This document shows, piece after piece, positions 1-9,331 of a DNA stretch of 64,000 nt. This DNA is from Cardiocondyla obscurior (taxonomy: Eukaryota; Arthropoda; Insecta; Hymenoptera; Formicidae). The stretch is taken from positions 62,001 through 126,000 of the forward strand of contig NW_027228801.1 of the NCBI RefSeq assembly GCF_019399895.1, read 5' to 3'. The stretch's first letter is position 1. Every line of letters starts with the position of its first letter. The translations under genes were made by a program, and so were the position numbers. The notes beneath the pieces were generated by a model. The model was not told the origin of the DNA. It saw nothing but the letters and a program-made list of their open reading frames with translations, and did no database searches.

Positions 1-1473
1 AATTTTAATGAAACCAATAATACAGAAGAACAAAAAACTTAAATAATGTTTATCGCAAATTTCACAAAAGTCTACATACAGTAACAAAAAAATGCTATTT
101 TAAATTAACAAACAATAAATTAATATTTTGTAACACCTCCTTTGGCTTTCAGAACGGCTTCCATCCTCCGAGGCATGGAATCTACTAAATTTTTAGTGAC
201 CTTTTCCGGTATTTGATTCCATTCTTCAATTATTGTCTCTTTAAGGCTATCGCGTCCAGTAATTCGTCTTTTTCTAAGGCGCCGCTTTAATTCTTCCCAT
301 AAATGCTCTATAGGGTTTAAGTCTGGCGATTGAGGTGGAGAATACAATTGTTGCGGTATATTATATAACAGATATTCTTTTGCCACCTTGGATGTGTGCT
401 TAGGATCGTTGTCTTGTTGGAAAATCCAACAATCGCCAAGCTGTAATTTTTCCACGCTTCTCTTTAAATTTGCTTTCAAAATATTAATATATTTATATTT
501 ATCCATGGTACCATCGATAAACTCGATAGTACCCACTCCAGTTGCCGACATACAGCCCCAAAGCATTACTGACTGTCCTCCGTGTTTAACAGTCGGTTTA
601 ACATTTTTTTTTTTTTAATTCAGCATTTGGCTGTCGCCAAACATAAGACCGTCCATCAGATTGGAAACAATTGATTTTTGTTTCATCGGTAAATAATACT
701 GTAGCCCAAAAATTTGTATCTTTATTTTGATATTCACGAGCAAACTCTAGCCGTTTAATTCGATTCACGTCACTAATATATGGTTTACGTCTGGCGGTAC
801 GACCATTATATCCTCCATTTCGCAGTACTCTCCGGATACTTTCTGGATGTACTGATTTTCTTAATTCTAAATTGATATTTTCCGCTATTTTTACCGCACT
901 GATCGTTGGTTCTTTCTTAATTTCTTTGAAAATCTGTCGTTTGTCTCTTGTTGAGAGCACCTGTGGACGTCCAGAACGCGGTTTATTTTCTATTGTTCCA
1001 CGATTTTTAAAATTCCGCAATACAGTTTGTACCGATGATCGAGGTCTATCTACAGTTTTTGCTATTTCACTTAGTGATTTGCCCTTTTTTTTAAAGAAAC
1101 TATTAGTTTTCTTATATCGTTTGAAATTTCGCTTCGACGCATGGTGATAGTTATAAAGCTTACAAGCGACTGAACCAATGCGCACTATATTGCCGCTTAC
1201 AATATTTGTAAATAAATCGCGACATCCTCTACTTTGTATCAAATAAACACGGAAATTATAAGGTGTATGTACACTTTTGTGAAATTATTTTTGTCAATTA
1301 TTTCAATTTTTGTTTCTTTTACGTTTATTTCTTTTTTAATATGCATGATATTTTAAGATTACTAGTTTTATATTATAATAACTTTATTACTACCATTTAT
1401 ATTTCTTAAAGTAATTGTTTTAATGGTGAACTACCGATATTTCATGGTGTATGTAGACTTTCGTGAGCCACTG
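1..1473 (-). mobile_element. Tc1-like DNA transposon, left end outside window
   Basis: The right terminus reads, on the minus strand, TACAGTGGCTCACGAAAG (ending at 1475, where TA is the expected target duplication). A related repeat sits about 190 bp further in (1259-1290), and its inverted partner is at 57-85. This is the IR/DR layout of Tc1-like elements, with two direct copies per inverted repeat. The left outer repeat would lie about 120 bp before base 1. The element carries one transposase frame on the minus strand and interrupts the transposon ORF that resumes at 1476. Confidence 0.85.
120..1142 (-). pseudogene. Tc1 transposase (DD34E), two homopolymer frameshifts
   Basis: Cut-and-paste transposase. 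The N-terminal helix-turn-helix region (SLSEIAKTVDRPRSSVQ) is followed by the first catalytic Asp (LFTDETK), the second (QQDNDPKHTS) and the Glu (SPDLNPIEHLWEE), with 34 residues between the last two. The best start is the ATG at 1142, giving the usual ~340-aa length. The frame is lost at an 8-A run (1085-1092 on the opposite strand) and again at a longer A-run near 605-617. Both breaks are in homopolymers, so they may be real decay or assembly error. The coding sequence is otherwise well preserved. Confidence 0.85.
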
Positions 1474-1475
1474 TA
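1441..1475. repeat. Outer terminal inverted repeat of the Tc1 element plus TA target
   Basis: On the minus strand it begins CAGTGGCTCACGAAAG and is followed by a stretch (CTACATAC) shared with the inner repeats at 57-85 and 1259-1290. The flanking TA at 1474-1475 fits the Tc1 target duplication. Confidence 0.75.
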
Positions 1476-3364
1476 TGTCTTTTAAACATTTTTCAAAATC
1501 GACAAATTATATTGCTCCTGTTCCTTATGAAATTGGCAAAATTTTTTGTAATAAAAGAAAGAACAATATCATGAAAGGAAAATATGATGCTGTATACGGT
1601 CAATACGTTTCTTTAGATTCTGTGTTAAAAAAATTTTTTGAGTTGCCTAATATTTTGAAAGACACTTTAGCTTACATGAGTTATTTAAGTAAAGAAAATT
1701 CGGGACTTCAAAATTTTATTCAAGGTCGTTTATGATTTATAAAGAGAAAACAATATTCAAAGGAAGATGTTGTTTTACCTCTTTTTATATATTTTGATGA
1801 TTTTGAGGTAAATAATCCACTTGGATCTCATTCTGGCAAACTTGGAGCAGTATATGTTTCACTGCCGTGTTTACCTCCAGAATGTCGTTCTCTATTGAAG
1901 AATATTTTTTTAGTATTATTATTCAAAAGTTGGGCTAGATCTCATTTTAAAAACAAAAAAACGTTTTTTCCTTTAATTAAAGTTTTGAAATTCTTAGAAA
2001 ACGAAGGTATTTTGGTTCAAAGTAATCTTGAAGTAAAACGAGTTTATTTCGTTCTTGGTTTATTAACAGGTGATAATTTAGGATTACATCAATTATTTGG
2101 TTTAGTTGAATCTTTTTCTGCTTCTTATTTCTGCAGACTCTGTAAAATGCACAAAAAAGACACGCAGAAAGCAGTAAAAGAAGATCCTAGTCTTTTAAGG
2201 AATTTAATAAATTATAATAATGACATTCAGTTAGACAACACTTCTGAGACTGGTATAAAAGAAGAATGTGTATTTCACGATATTTCCTCTTATCACTTTA
2301 CAGAAAATTATACTGTAGACGAGTTGCATGATGGTCGGGAAGGTCTATGCAATGTTGACATGCTGATCATTTTAAGAAATCTCACTCACGGCAAATATAA
2401 ATGTTTTAACCTTGAAATTTTAAATAATAGAATGCTTATGTTTGGTTATGGACCAAAAGATTCATTAAATAAACCACCACGTATATATATCGATCATTAA
2501 AAAAAAAATAAATTAAAATTTACCGGTTTAGAAATGCTGTGTTTTGTTAGACTTTTTGGAATCTTTGTGGGTGATTTAGTCTACGAAGATAACCCATACT
2601 GGCAACTATACTTATTAATGCGTCAAATTCTTGATGTAATCCTTGCAAAAAAATTATCAAAAGGTTCTATTTCTTATTTGAAAGTATTAATCCAAGAACA
2701 CCATGAACTTTTTATTTCATTAGCAGGCGAATCTCTAACTCCAAAATTGCATTTCTTAATACATTATCCCACAATAATTGAACAAAGTGGCCCAATTTCC
2801 CATTTATCAACTATTAGATGTGAAGCCAAACAACGAAATTTAACTCAAGCTGCTGCATCTAATATGTCTCGTGTTAATATATCGTATTCAATTTCTGTTA
2901 AGCACCAAATGTCCTTGTGCCACCGATTTTTAACTAAGGAAGGTTTAATACCCGATTTAGAAACCAGTCCAGGGCAGACGATATCATTTAATGAAACTCT
3001 ACCATTTATTCAAGTTCTTCCGCCTGAACTTAAAGGTAGTGAGTGCACGAGTTATAAATGGATAAAATATAAAGGAACTACATATAAATTAAACATGGTG
3101 GTAATCGTAGGCGCTGAGAATTTATGTCCATTGTTTGGAGAAGTGAATCAAATTATTATAAGTGATAGCAATTGCCCACTTCTCCTTTGTAAAAAACTTG
3201 TAAATATCGGGCTGTATGAACATGTTTTAGGGTATGAAGTAGCAACAACAAAAGATTGGATATGTATCAATATAAACGATTTACTTGATCCATATCCAAC
3301 GTACGCATATGCAATGGCAATGGCAAATGGGGAAAAATATGTTATATTACATTCCAATTTGTAA
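1476..3364 (+). pseudogene. Transposon ORF of a widespread invertebrate family, two in-frame stops
   Basis: A single frame runs from the Tc1 insertion point to the TAA at 3362-3364, broken only by TGA at 1733-1735 and TAA at 2498-2500. Recognisable stretches are VVLPLFIYFDDFEVNNPLGS, FCRLCKMH (a possible zinc-binding pair), HFLIHYPTIIEQSGP and IRCEAKQRN. From memory, this protein type recurs in many copies in ant and other invertebrate genomes as an uncharacterised protein with no Pfam name I can give. I read it as a transposon protein, possibly CACTA-like. The 5' end is cut off by the Tc1 element. Confidence 0.6.
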
Positions 3365-3485
3365 AATTTAAATATGTAATTAAATGTAAGAAATATTATG
3401 TTAATGAAACAAATAATTTGTTAAAAAAGTATTTGCAATTTTTACTAATTTAGTTTGCTATTAAAACTAATTATAAAATTTAAAA

Positions 3486-3720
3486 CGACAAATGATTTGT
3501 GAAATTGACGGATGAGCAAATGTTATTACGTGTGGCTATATTAACAAATTAAAAGTTTTAATGACAAAAAATTTGTAAACACAACAAATAACCAAATGTT
3601 GTTAAGTGTTGCTACAGTAGCAAATAAAAAGTTAGACGAACAAATGATTTGTAAAATCAACATATCAGTAAATGTTATTATGTATTGCTACTGTAGCAAA
3701 TCAAAAGTTACAAATCATAT
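3486..3720 (+). repeat. ~75-bp subterminal tandem repeat, three copies
   Basis: Three diverged units begin near 3486, 3562 and 3637. Each starts with a form of GACAAATGATTTGTAAA, contains CAAATGTTATTA and ends with GCAAATAAAAAGTTA. They lie just downstream of the transposon ORF at 1476-3364. Subterminal repeats of this kind are typical of CACTA-like elements, so they may mark its 3' end. Confidence 0.55.
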
Positions 3721-3739
3721 TTGTTGTCAGAACAATGTT

Positions 3740-4800
3740 ATTTGCTGTCACTATAGCTACAAAAAAAATTTGTTGTGGATACTTGTGTTTTGTTATAATA
3801 ACATAACAGCAGTAAAATATTTTTCTCAGTGCTCTCTTTTCCACAAAGACTCGTTCTCGGTCTCGCTCGCTCACAATCTTTCGCTCGCTGGTGATGTCCG
3901 CTTGGTTCGCACACTAACACGGAAGAGAGCGAGGACGGTACGAAATTTTGGCACGAGACTCGGCGTATTCCCCTCCCTGGGGTCTCGCGGATTTTTCCTC
4001 GCGCGAAATCGCCTATTTCCCCGTGAACGCGGCTGCCCTCGCGAGGTCCCTTTCAGAGTTACGTTATCCGCGCGCGTTTTGAAAAGTCTTTTGCCCATTT
4101 TTCCGCCGCGCCGATTCTCCCTTTGATGACTTTTGGTGATGAAGTAGGTCTGGGTGCTTTTTTCTGATCTTGGATTTTCCTTGGCGCTCTCGGAACGGAT
4201 GGTCTTTTTTCCCGGGCGCTTATTCCTTTTCTTCGTCTTGCGAGAGTTTCTCCTCGTACGCGGTCTATGCCAGTCTCGTTGCCCGCACGGGGCCGATGGC
4301 CCGTAGCCTCAGAAACATACAGTAACGACAGAAAGTATCGCGGCAATTAGATTACGCATTTTCCACTCGCTAAAACAGTTCCCCGAAAACGCCTGCGACC
4401 CCTCTCTCCTTTCTCGCTACGGTAATCCGCCCGGCGCCGCCGCGCCCTGTGACGGCTGCGGGGAGCTGCGACGAGACAGCGAAAACCGTCACGTTACAAT
4501 ACTTAATAATCTACAAAGAACTCACGGCCCGTTTTTCGCCTAATAGATCACACGGATCCCTTGTTCTTATCTTTCGCGTCGGTTATCTTTATTCTTTTAT
4601 TATATCGCGCGTCGGCTTTCTTTATTCGGTTTCCAAGTAACACTTACTTCCGAATAATACTGACTGCTTTCGCGGAATTCGCTTGTGCTCCGACCCGTTT
4701 TTGCCCCCATTCCTTCGATCGGCGCGTTATTTTTTACGGGCCGACCTCGTGTCGGTGCGTTGTTTACGCGGATCGACCGCGTGTCGATCCTAACGGCCTT
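3740..4800. other. GC-rich stretch with no supported gene
   Basis: Base composition changes sharply from AT-rich to GC-rich at about 3840 and back at about 4830. Short overlapping frames exist on both strands, but none has a recognisable domain. It could be the promoter or LTR part of an unidentified element. Confidence 0.4.
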
Positions 4801-4809
4801 ACAATTGTT

Positions 4810-5534
4810 AAAAATGTTTTTACTTTTCAATTGAGTTTCTATAGTTGTTTTACATATTTCGTTAACTTTATGCATATTATTCATTAGGTCTTTTTTTAAT
4901 TTTTTAGCTATATATTTGTTTCTTTTTTTTCGCTTTTTCTGATGTATAATATGCTTTTCGCAACTGCAATAATTTTTTTTTTTTTGAGTAGTTATTGAGT
5001 AGTTATTAATAGTCATCACTGACAATCTAATTCTTTTAATTGTATTAGTTTTTTCTTTCCGGCAATACTTTTGTTGTAATAATGTTTTTTTATTTACACA
5101 AAATTTACACATTTTTATAAAACCTGAAATCTCTGAAATTATTATGGTACATTTTTTATGTTTCCATACTCCAGAGATATCTTTATAAGCCATATTATGA
5201 TATGGCTTATTTTGATTGAATTTGATTGAAGATGAAGAATATGTTCTTCATCTTCAATTTTATTTGTAATATTAACAGCACCCAAACATATATTAAGTTT
5301 ATCCATAAAAAATAATGTTTGTTCCAATTGTAAAACATTTCTGATAAAACTATATATTTGTACATTAGATGAGATATTTATAATAGCTTGGTTTAAGATA
5401 TTAATTTCTAATGCCATATTTTCTTTTAATATTACCTTTTTTTGAATATAACTCATATAGTTATTTTCAAAAATTTTAAATGTATTAAACATTGGTAAAT
5501 AAAATACTAATAATTTTACATTGTTAGTGAACAC
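4810..5534 (-). pseudogene. Unidentified AT-rich coding remnant, two overlapping frames
   Basis: Two minus-strand frames overlap at 5142-5193. The upstream one (5534 to 5142) ends in KLNICLGAVNITNKIED followed by low-similarity sequence. The downstream one (5193 onwards) begins MAYKDISGVWKHKKC and has a C-x2-C pair (CKFC) and a lysine-rich tail. A W-(K/R)-H-x2-C pattern followed by C-x2-C resembles small zinc-binding cassettes in some insect transposon proteins. I take this as a frameshifted remnant and cannot name the family. Confidence 0.3.
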
Positions 5535-6363
5535 TTTTCTATTTATCCACTAAGATGATATATTTAAATAATCAGTATTAACAATATTGATTATACCATT
5601 GTGTTACGTCTCTGACTCCGCGTTTTTTTTTCGACACGTATTAAAAAATTTAGTTAAGGGGAAGGTAGACCATAGTCAATTGCAATACAAAAGAAAAACT
5701 TCAGAACCTTCCAAAAAGACAATTCATAACACTAACATATTCCGGTACAAGTTGTTGCGTGAAAGCATAAAAAACATGCAACAAATTGTAAACGGGCGCC
5801 AACGAAAACCAGACAAAAGGAATTTGTCTGAACATGACAAAAAAATCAAAACCTAAAGGCTCATAAATATCTCAACTCTGATAGCCTGTCCATCATAGAA
5901 AAAGGAAAAAATAACTTTTCCTTAAAATGTGATTGCACATAGATCCTGAGCCTTAGAAAAACCAAGGGCGCGAGAAGCCCGTGATTACCGGAATATGTGG
6001 TGCAGACAAAAGCAATAAAATCAGGTAACACAATGCGTCATACAGATGGTAAAAGCTTTCCCACCATCTCTCTAAAAATGTTAATAAAATTCTGGAAGGC
6101 TCGGAAAAAATAACTCTTTGAGACGGAGTATCTTGTAGACATTTTATTTCTAAAAGCCAATAGATCTCGGGAACTCCTCACCAAAATCTAGAAACTAAGG
6201 GCGAAAACTTAGAAGTTTAAGAAAATAGAGAAGGGATGGGGTGCGAATGCCCAATAATTGTAAAATAGGAAAAGTGGAGGAACAAGCTCAGCAAATAAAA
6301 GATTTAAATTTCAGAAAAGTGAAAATTCGGCAATAGTCCTCTCCTTTTCCGAGCTTATAAAAT

Positions 6364-6766
6364 TGTTGCACCGCAAGGGTGCTGTGGGGTTCGTTCTCCG
6401 GAGAGAATTATGTTTTTTGAGAGAAATAAAGTCGCCTCTTGATATTTCTTGTTCACTTTTTTATTTCCTTCCTTTCTTTATTACACTTGTTGATTAATTA
6501 AAGACTTCACGCGAGATTCTGGTTAACGACTGACTGTCCGGGCCGCGGCTGCCCCTATATATCTCCTACTGTTGCTATGCCAAAAACCATAGCAATCAGC
6601 GGAATCGCGGGTGGCAACCGCGACTGGCCTCGGACTTCGCGTCCCGGCCGGAAATGCCGGGTTACCTTGATCGGCGGTATTCTGCCGATCAAGCTAAACG
6701 GTCGCGCGCGTGCGACATTCCGACGTTATTCCCGAGCCTCTGTTGCTAAGGGCTCGGGATATAACA
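6364..6766 (-). repeat. 3' LTR of errantivirus A
   Basis: In element orientation it begins TGTTATATCCCGAGC and ends GGTGCAACA. It matches 14695-15097 over its full 403 bp as far as I can read, and is related to the LTR at 44760-45193. Confidence 0.93.
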
Positions 6767-6784
6767 TCCCTCCCCCCTAGGGAG
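6767..6784 (-). other. Polypurine tract of errantivirus A
   Basis: On the minus strand the sequence immediately 5' of the 3' LTR is CCTAGGGGGGAGGGA. A G-rich tract abutting the LTR primes plus-strand DNA synthesis in LTR retroelements. Confidence 0.85.
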
Positions 6785-6902
6785 AAGAAAAAGGGTTGAA
6801 TGTTTCGTTTTCTGTTCAAGCCTTTTTCTTTTACAAATTCCCTTTCCCTCGGGGAGAAGACGTTGAGCTTGTGATACGTCTCTTTTTTTTTTTTTTGATT
6901 AA

Positions 6903-8675
6903 TTACAGTTTATTTTTGTTACAATATTTTTTCTTTATTATAGTAATGATTATAATAATGGCCGTGAATAGGGTTAATGTTGTACTTAATCCTACGGAAT
7001 ATATTATTATTGTTTTTGTTCTTGCCGCGACATTATTATTATCTAGTTCGGAACGCATTTTGTTTAAATCTAAGCTTAGTTGTAGTAGTTCGTTTTTGTT
7101 TCGTACAATTGGTTCTCTTTGTATGTTTTTTAATTGTGACGTAATTTTAGCGATGTTGGTTCTATCTTTGATTGGTAACATAGTGATATTATATGTTGGT
7201 ATACAAATATTAATGTCGCTTTCTCCTAGAAGAGTTTTCGAATGTATTGTGAGGTCGTTTGTATTTAGTTGGCACGCGTCTCTTAGTATTATTTTACCTG
7301 ATCTGATTATATTTATCTTTTTACTCGGCTTGTGTTTACATCTTAGTTCAATGGTCTGTGACGCGGTCGAGTATAGCCATGCTTGGGGCTCGTTTAGCGC
7401 TGTCCATATGCTAACATTAGATATGATATGGCGGGTCTCGCATTTCTCGGGTTGACGTCCCGGCTCGGTGAGTGCTAAGACTTCGCAAGGTGCGTTATCT
7501 GATATGTGGTACGTCGCGAAATTGTTTTCGCATATGAGTTTTTTACTTCCGCGGATACAATTATTAATTTCGTCGCGGGTTAAGGTTATGTATTTGTTAT
7601 TTTCTTTATCTAACGCGATATATTCGTGCGCGGTTTTAATTGTTTTGAAAATGTTAGCGTGGTCATAAACGGGAAACGGTATGACCGCTTTTAATTCGTA
7701 TGTCGTATCGGTGACGACTGGAAATTTAATAATTATCATCAGAGCGTTGTGATCGCGGTAATGTGCTGTAATCGATATATATTTTTCGATTTGATTCCAG
7801 TTCTTAGGGTTGGTATCGAACGGGAATTGTGATCCTTCGGGTAATTGAATCGTTGCGTGTAGTTCTGTTATAATTTTGTCGATCGGTAATAACCGTGTGT
7901 TAATGATGCCTTTTTTTGTCCAGGAGATAAAGTCGATGGTGTCTTGTATGTCAGTCAGTAGGTCAGTCACGAGTATTCTTAGTGTGTTAAGGTGTTCCGT
8001 CATCTCCATTTGCCGCGTTACTCTATCTATCTGCTGACTTAGGAGGATGGTCGCGTTCGTTAAGACGCGGTCGTGTTGCTTGAGTTTAATCTCTAATTCT
8101 TGTATATGGCTTAGTGTACCGTTTAATATTTTAAGTTGATTTTTCGCTACATGTTGAGTCGTTTGCTGGCTCGCAATTAACAGTTGTAACTGTTCCTGGA
8201 TAATTTTTTCGTCGTTGGCGTCCATTATGCCGAATAAAGTTTTTCCTACTGTGCCTACTAAATCTATGAGACCTCTTTTAACATGTTGGACTTCATAGGT
8301 CGCGGTTAATCTATCTAATGCAGTTATTAGTTTATTATTTTGCATTGTAACCAACATCGCTAAATTATAACATTTTTCTTTTAATAATTCGCCGTTATAT
8401 GCTTCGTGTAGTTTATTACAAGCATTTTCCGCGTCGTCGACTTGGTTTTGTATTTTTTTAAATCTAATTTCAAAGTCGGCGATGTTTATTATTAATACTA
8501 ATTTCCATGTCGTGTCGGATAGATGGAGAAGTCCGTGGTCCTCGTAATATAATCCGGGTTCGTGGGTGAATTGTGTAATTGTATAAGGTGCGGCTTCGAT
8601 TGCGCCCTTCGCGGTGGTGAATGTTAATCTGAAATGTTCACTGGTTAAGTATGTGTGTGTGAAGGTGTTAGCGTA
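6903..8675 (-). CDS. env: Envelope glycoprotein of errantivirus A (baculovirus F/Iris type)
   Basis: This fusion-type envelope protein would mediate particle entry in gypsy-class errantiviruses. The frame is open on the minus strand from about 8675 to 6903. A hydrophobic segment of the fusion-peptide type follows a basic stretch near 8290. A heptad-like region precedes the ectodomain, and a C-terminal transmembrane helix of about 22 residues with a basic tail lies near 6920-7000. No ATG opens the long frame upstream of 8357, which fits expression from a spliced mRNA. Compared with copy B, a TGA (8676-8678) and a one-base deletion near 8698 disrupt the 5' end, so the protein may not be functional. 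Confidence 0.8.
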   Translation of the reverse strand, partial: YANTFTHTYLTSEHFRLTFTTAKGAIEAAPYTITQFTHEPGLYYEDHGLLHLSDTTWKLVLIINIADFEIRFKKIQNQVDDAENACNKLHEAYNGELLKEKCYNLAMLVTMQNNKLITALDRLTATYEVQHVKRGLIDLVGTVGKTLFGIMDANDEKIIQEQLQLLIASQQTTQHVAKNQLKILNGTLSHIQELEIKLKQHDRVLTNATILLSQQIDRVTRQMEMTEHLNTLRILVTDLLTDIQDTIDFISWTKKGIINTRLLPIDKIITELHATIQLPEGSQFPFDTNPKNWNQIEKYISITAHYRDHNALMIIIKFPVVTDTTYELKAVIPFPVYDHANIFKTIKTAHEYIALDKENNKYITLTRDEINNCIRGSKKLICENNFATYHISDNAPCEVLALTEPGRQPEKCETRHIISNVSIWTALNEPQAWLYSTASQTIELRCKHKPSKKINIIRSGKIILRDACQLNTNDLTIHSKTLLGESDINICIPTYNITMLPIKDRTNIAKITSQLKNIQREPIVRNKNELLQLSLDLNKMRSELDNNNVAARTKTIIIYSVGLSTTLTLFTAIIIIITIIKKKYCNKNKL

Positions 8676-8960
8676 TCATGCTGGATAGGTGTGTGAGTTC
8701 GCGGGTCGTCTTCATCGTGGGAATGAAGATGCAGCGTCGGCTAAAGGTACGTACTTTTTATCTTTGGTATAGGGTTCTATGCACGGATAACAATTACTTT
8801 CTTAGAGCTTTGGTTTATCAAAATTCGCTCTCGGCTTTAGCGTCAAAGTTTTTTCGCTCGTCTCATTAGTAAGCCTTTGACACTTGTCTGAGTTACATCG
8901 TGGTTGTAATTTTGAGAAAGAAAAGAAAGAGAAAGCAAAAAAGTAATTGTTAATTTGTAC
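8676..8960 (-). other. env: 5' env region with probable splice acceptor
   Basis: Upstream of the env frame both errantivirus copies keep a TATCTTTAG (A near 8740, B near 57870; A reads ACCTTTAG) that could be the acceptor of the spliced env mRNA, although A has lost part of it. Copy B has a signal-peptide-like frame at 58100-57840 in another phase. Which exon supplies the env start is not resolved. Confidence 0.35.
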
Positions 8961-9021
8961 GCGAAGTATGAATTTGTTATGTGTGTGTTCGTGTGATTTA
9001 CTTATTTTCTGTGTTTTTCAG

Positions 9022-9219
9022 TGGAGTCCCAGTCATTCTATTATGTGTGTGAGGAATGTTACCTGGCCTTTCGGCCGAGAGTCTGTTCAGAGTGTGTGGG
9101 GTTGCGGGCCCGTCACAGGGTCCGTTATCTTTGGCATAAATTGGAGCCGCGTCTGGCTATAAGGACGACGCGGGATTTGGAACAACGGCAGGTGGCTGTC
9201 GTCCCTGGGGATTATATTG
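9022..9219 (+). CDS. Cysteine-rich exon antisense to errantivirus A, between env and pol
   Basis: A 198-nt open segment on the + strand, opposite to the retroviral genes. It is bounded by a consensus acceptor (TTTTTCAG at 9013-9020/21) and donor (GTAAGT at 9220). It encodes about 66 residues with a C-x2-C-x8-C-x2-C pattern (CEECYLAFRPRVCSEC) followed by a basic region (LRARHRVRYLWHKLEPRL). Copy B has the same exon with the same length, phase and splice signals (58163-58360), and differences concentrate at third codon positions. A possible last exon starts at 9336 after ATGCTTAG and ends at TAG 9353-9355, overlapping the pol C-terminus. I could not identify the 5' exon carrying the start codon. 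Likely a small zinc-binding accessory protein; function unknown. Confidence 0.55.
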
Positions 9220-9331
9220 GTAAGTAGAAGTATTTTTATTGTGTTGTGTGTGATGGGGCGGAGGGCGAAAAAAAAAAATTTTTTTTTTGCTTATTATCTA
9301 ATTTTGTGTTTTTTTTTTTTTTTGCTTATGC

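Noticed and set aside
6796..7455. Hydrophobic + strand ORF near the errantivirus LTR
   Set aside because: It is the complement of the env C-terminal coding sequence and its membrane helix, with no splice signals or independent codon bias.
8678..8738. Exon 1 for the antisense gene (ATG at 8722 or 8728 before GTACGT)
   Set aside because: The join would put the Cys-rich exon in the wrong phase, and the donor is AT instead of GT in copy B.
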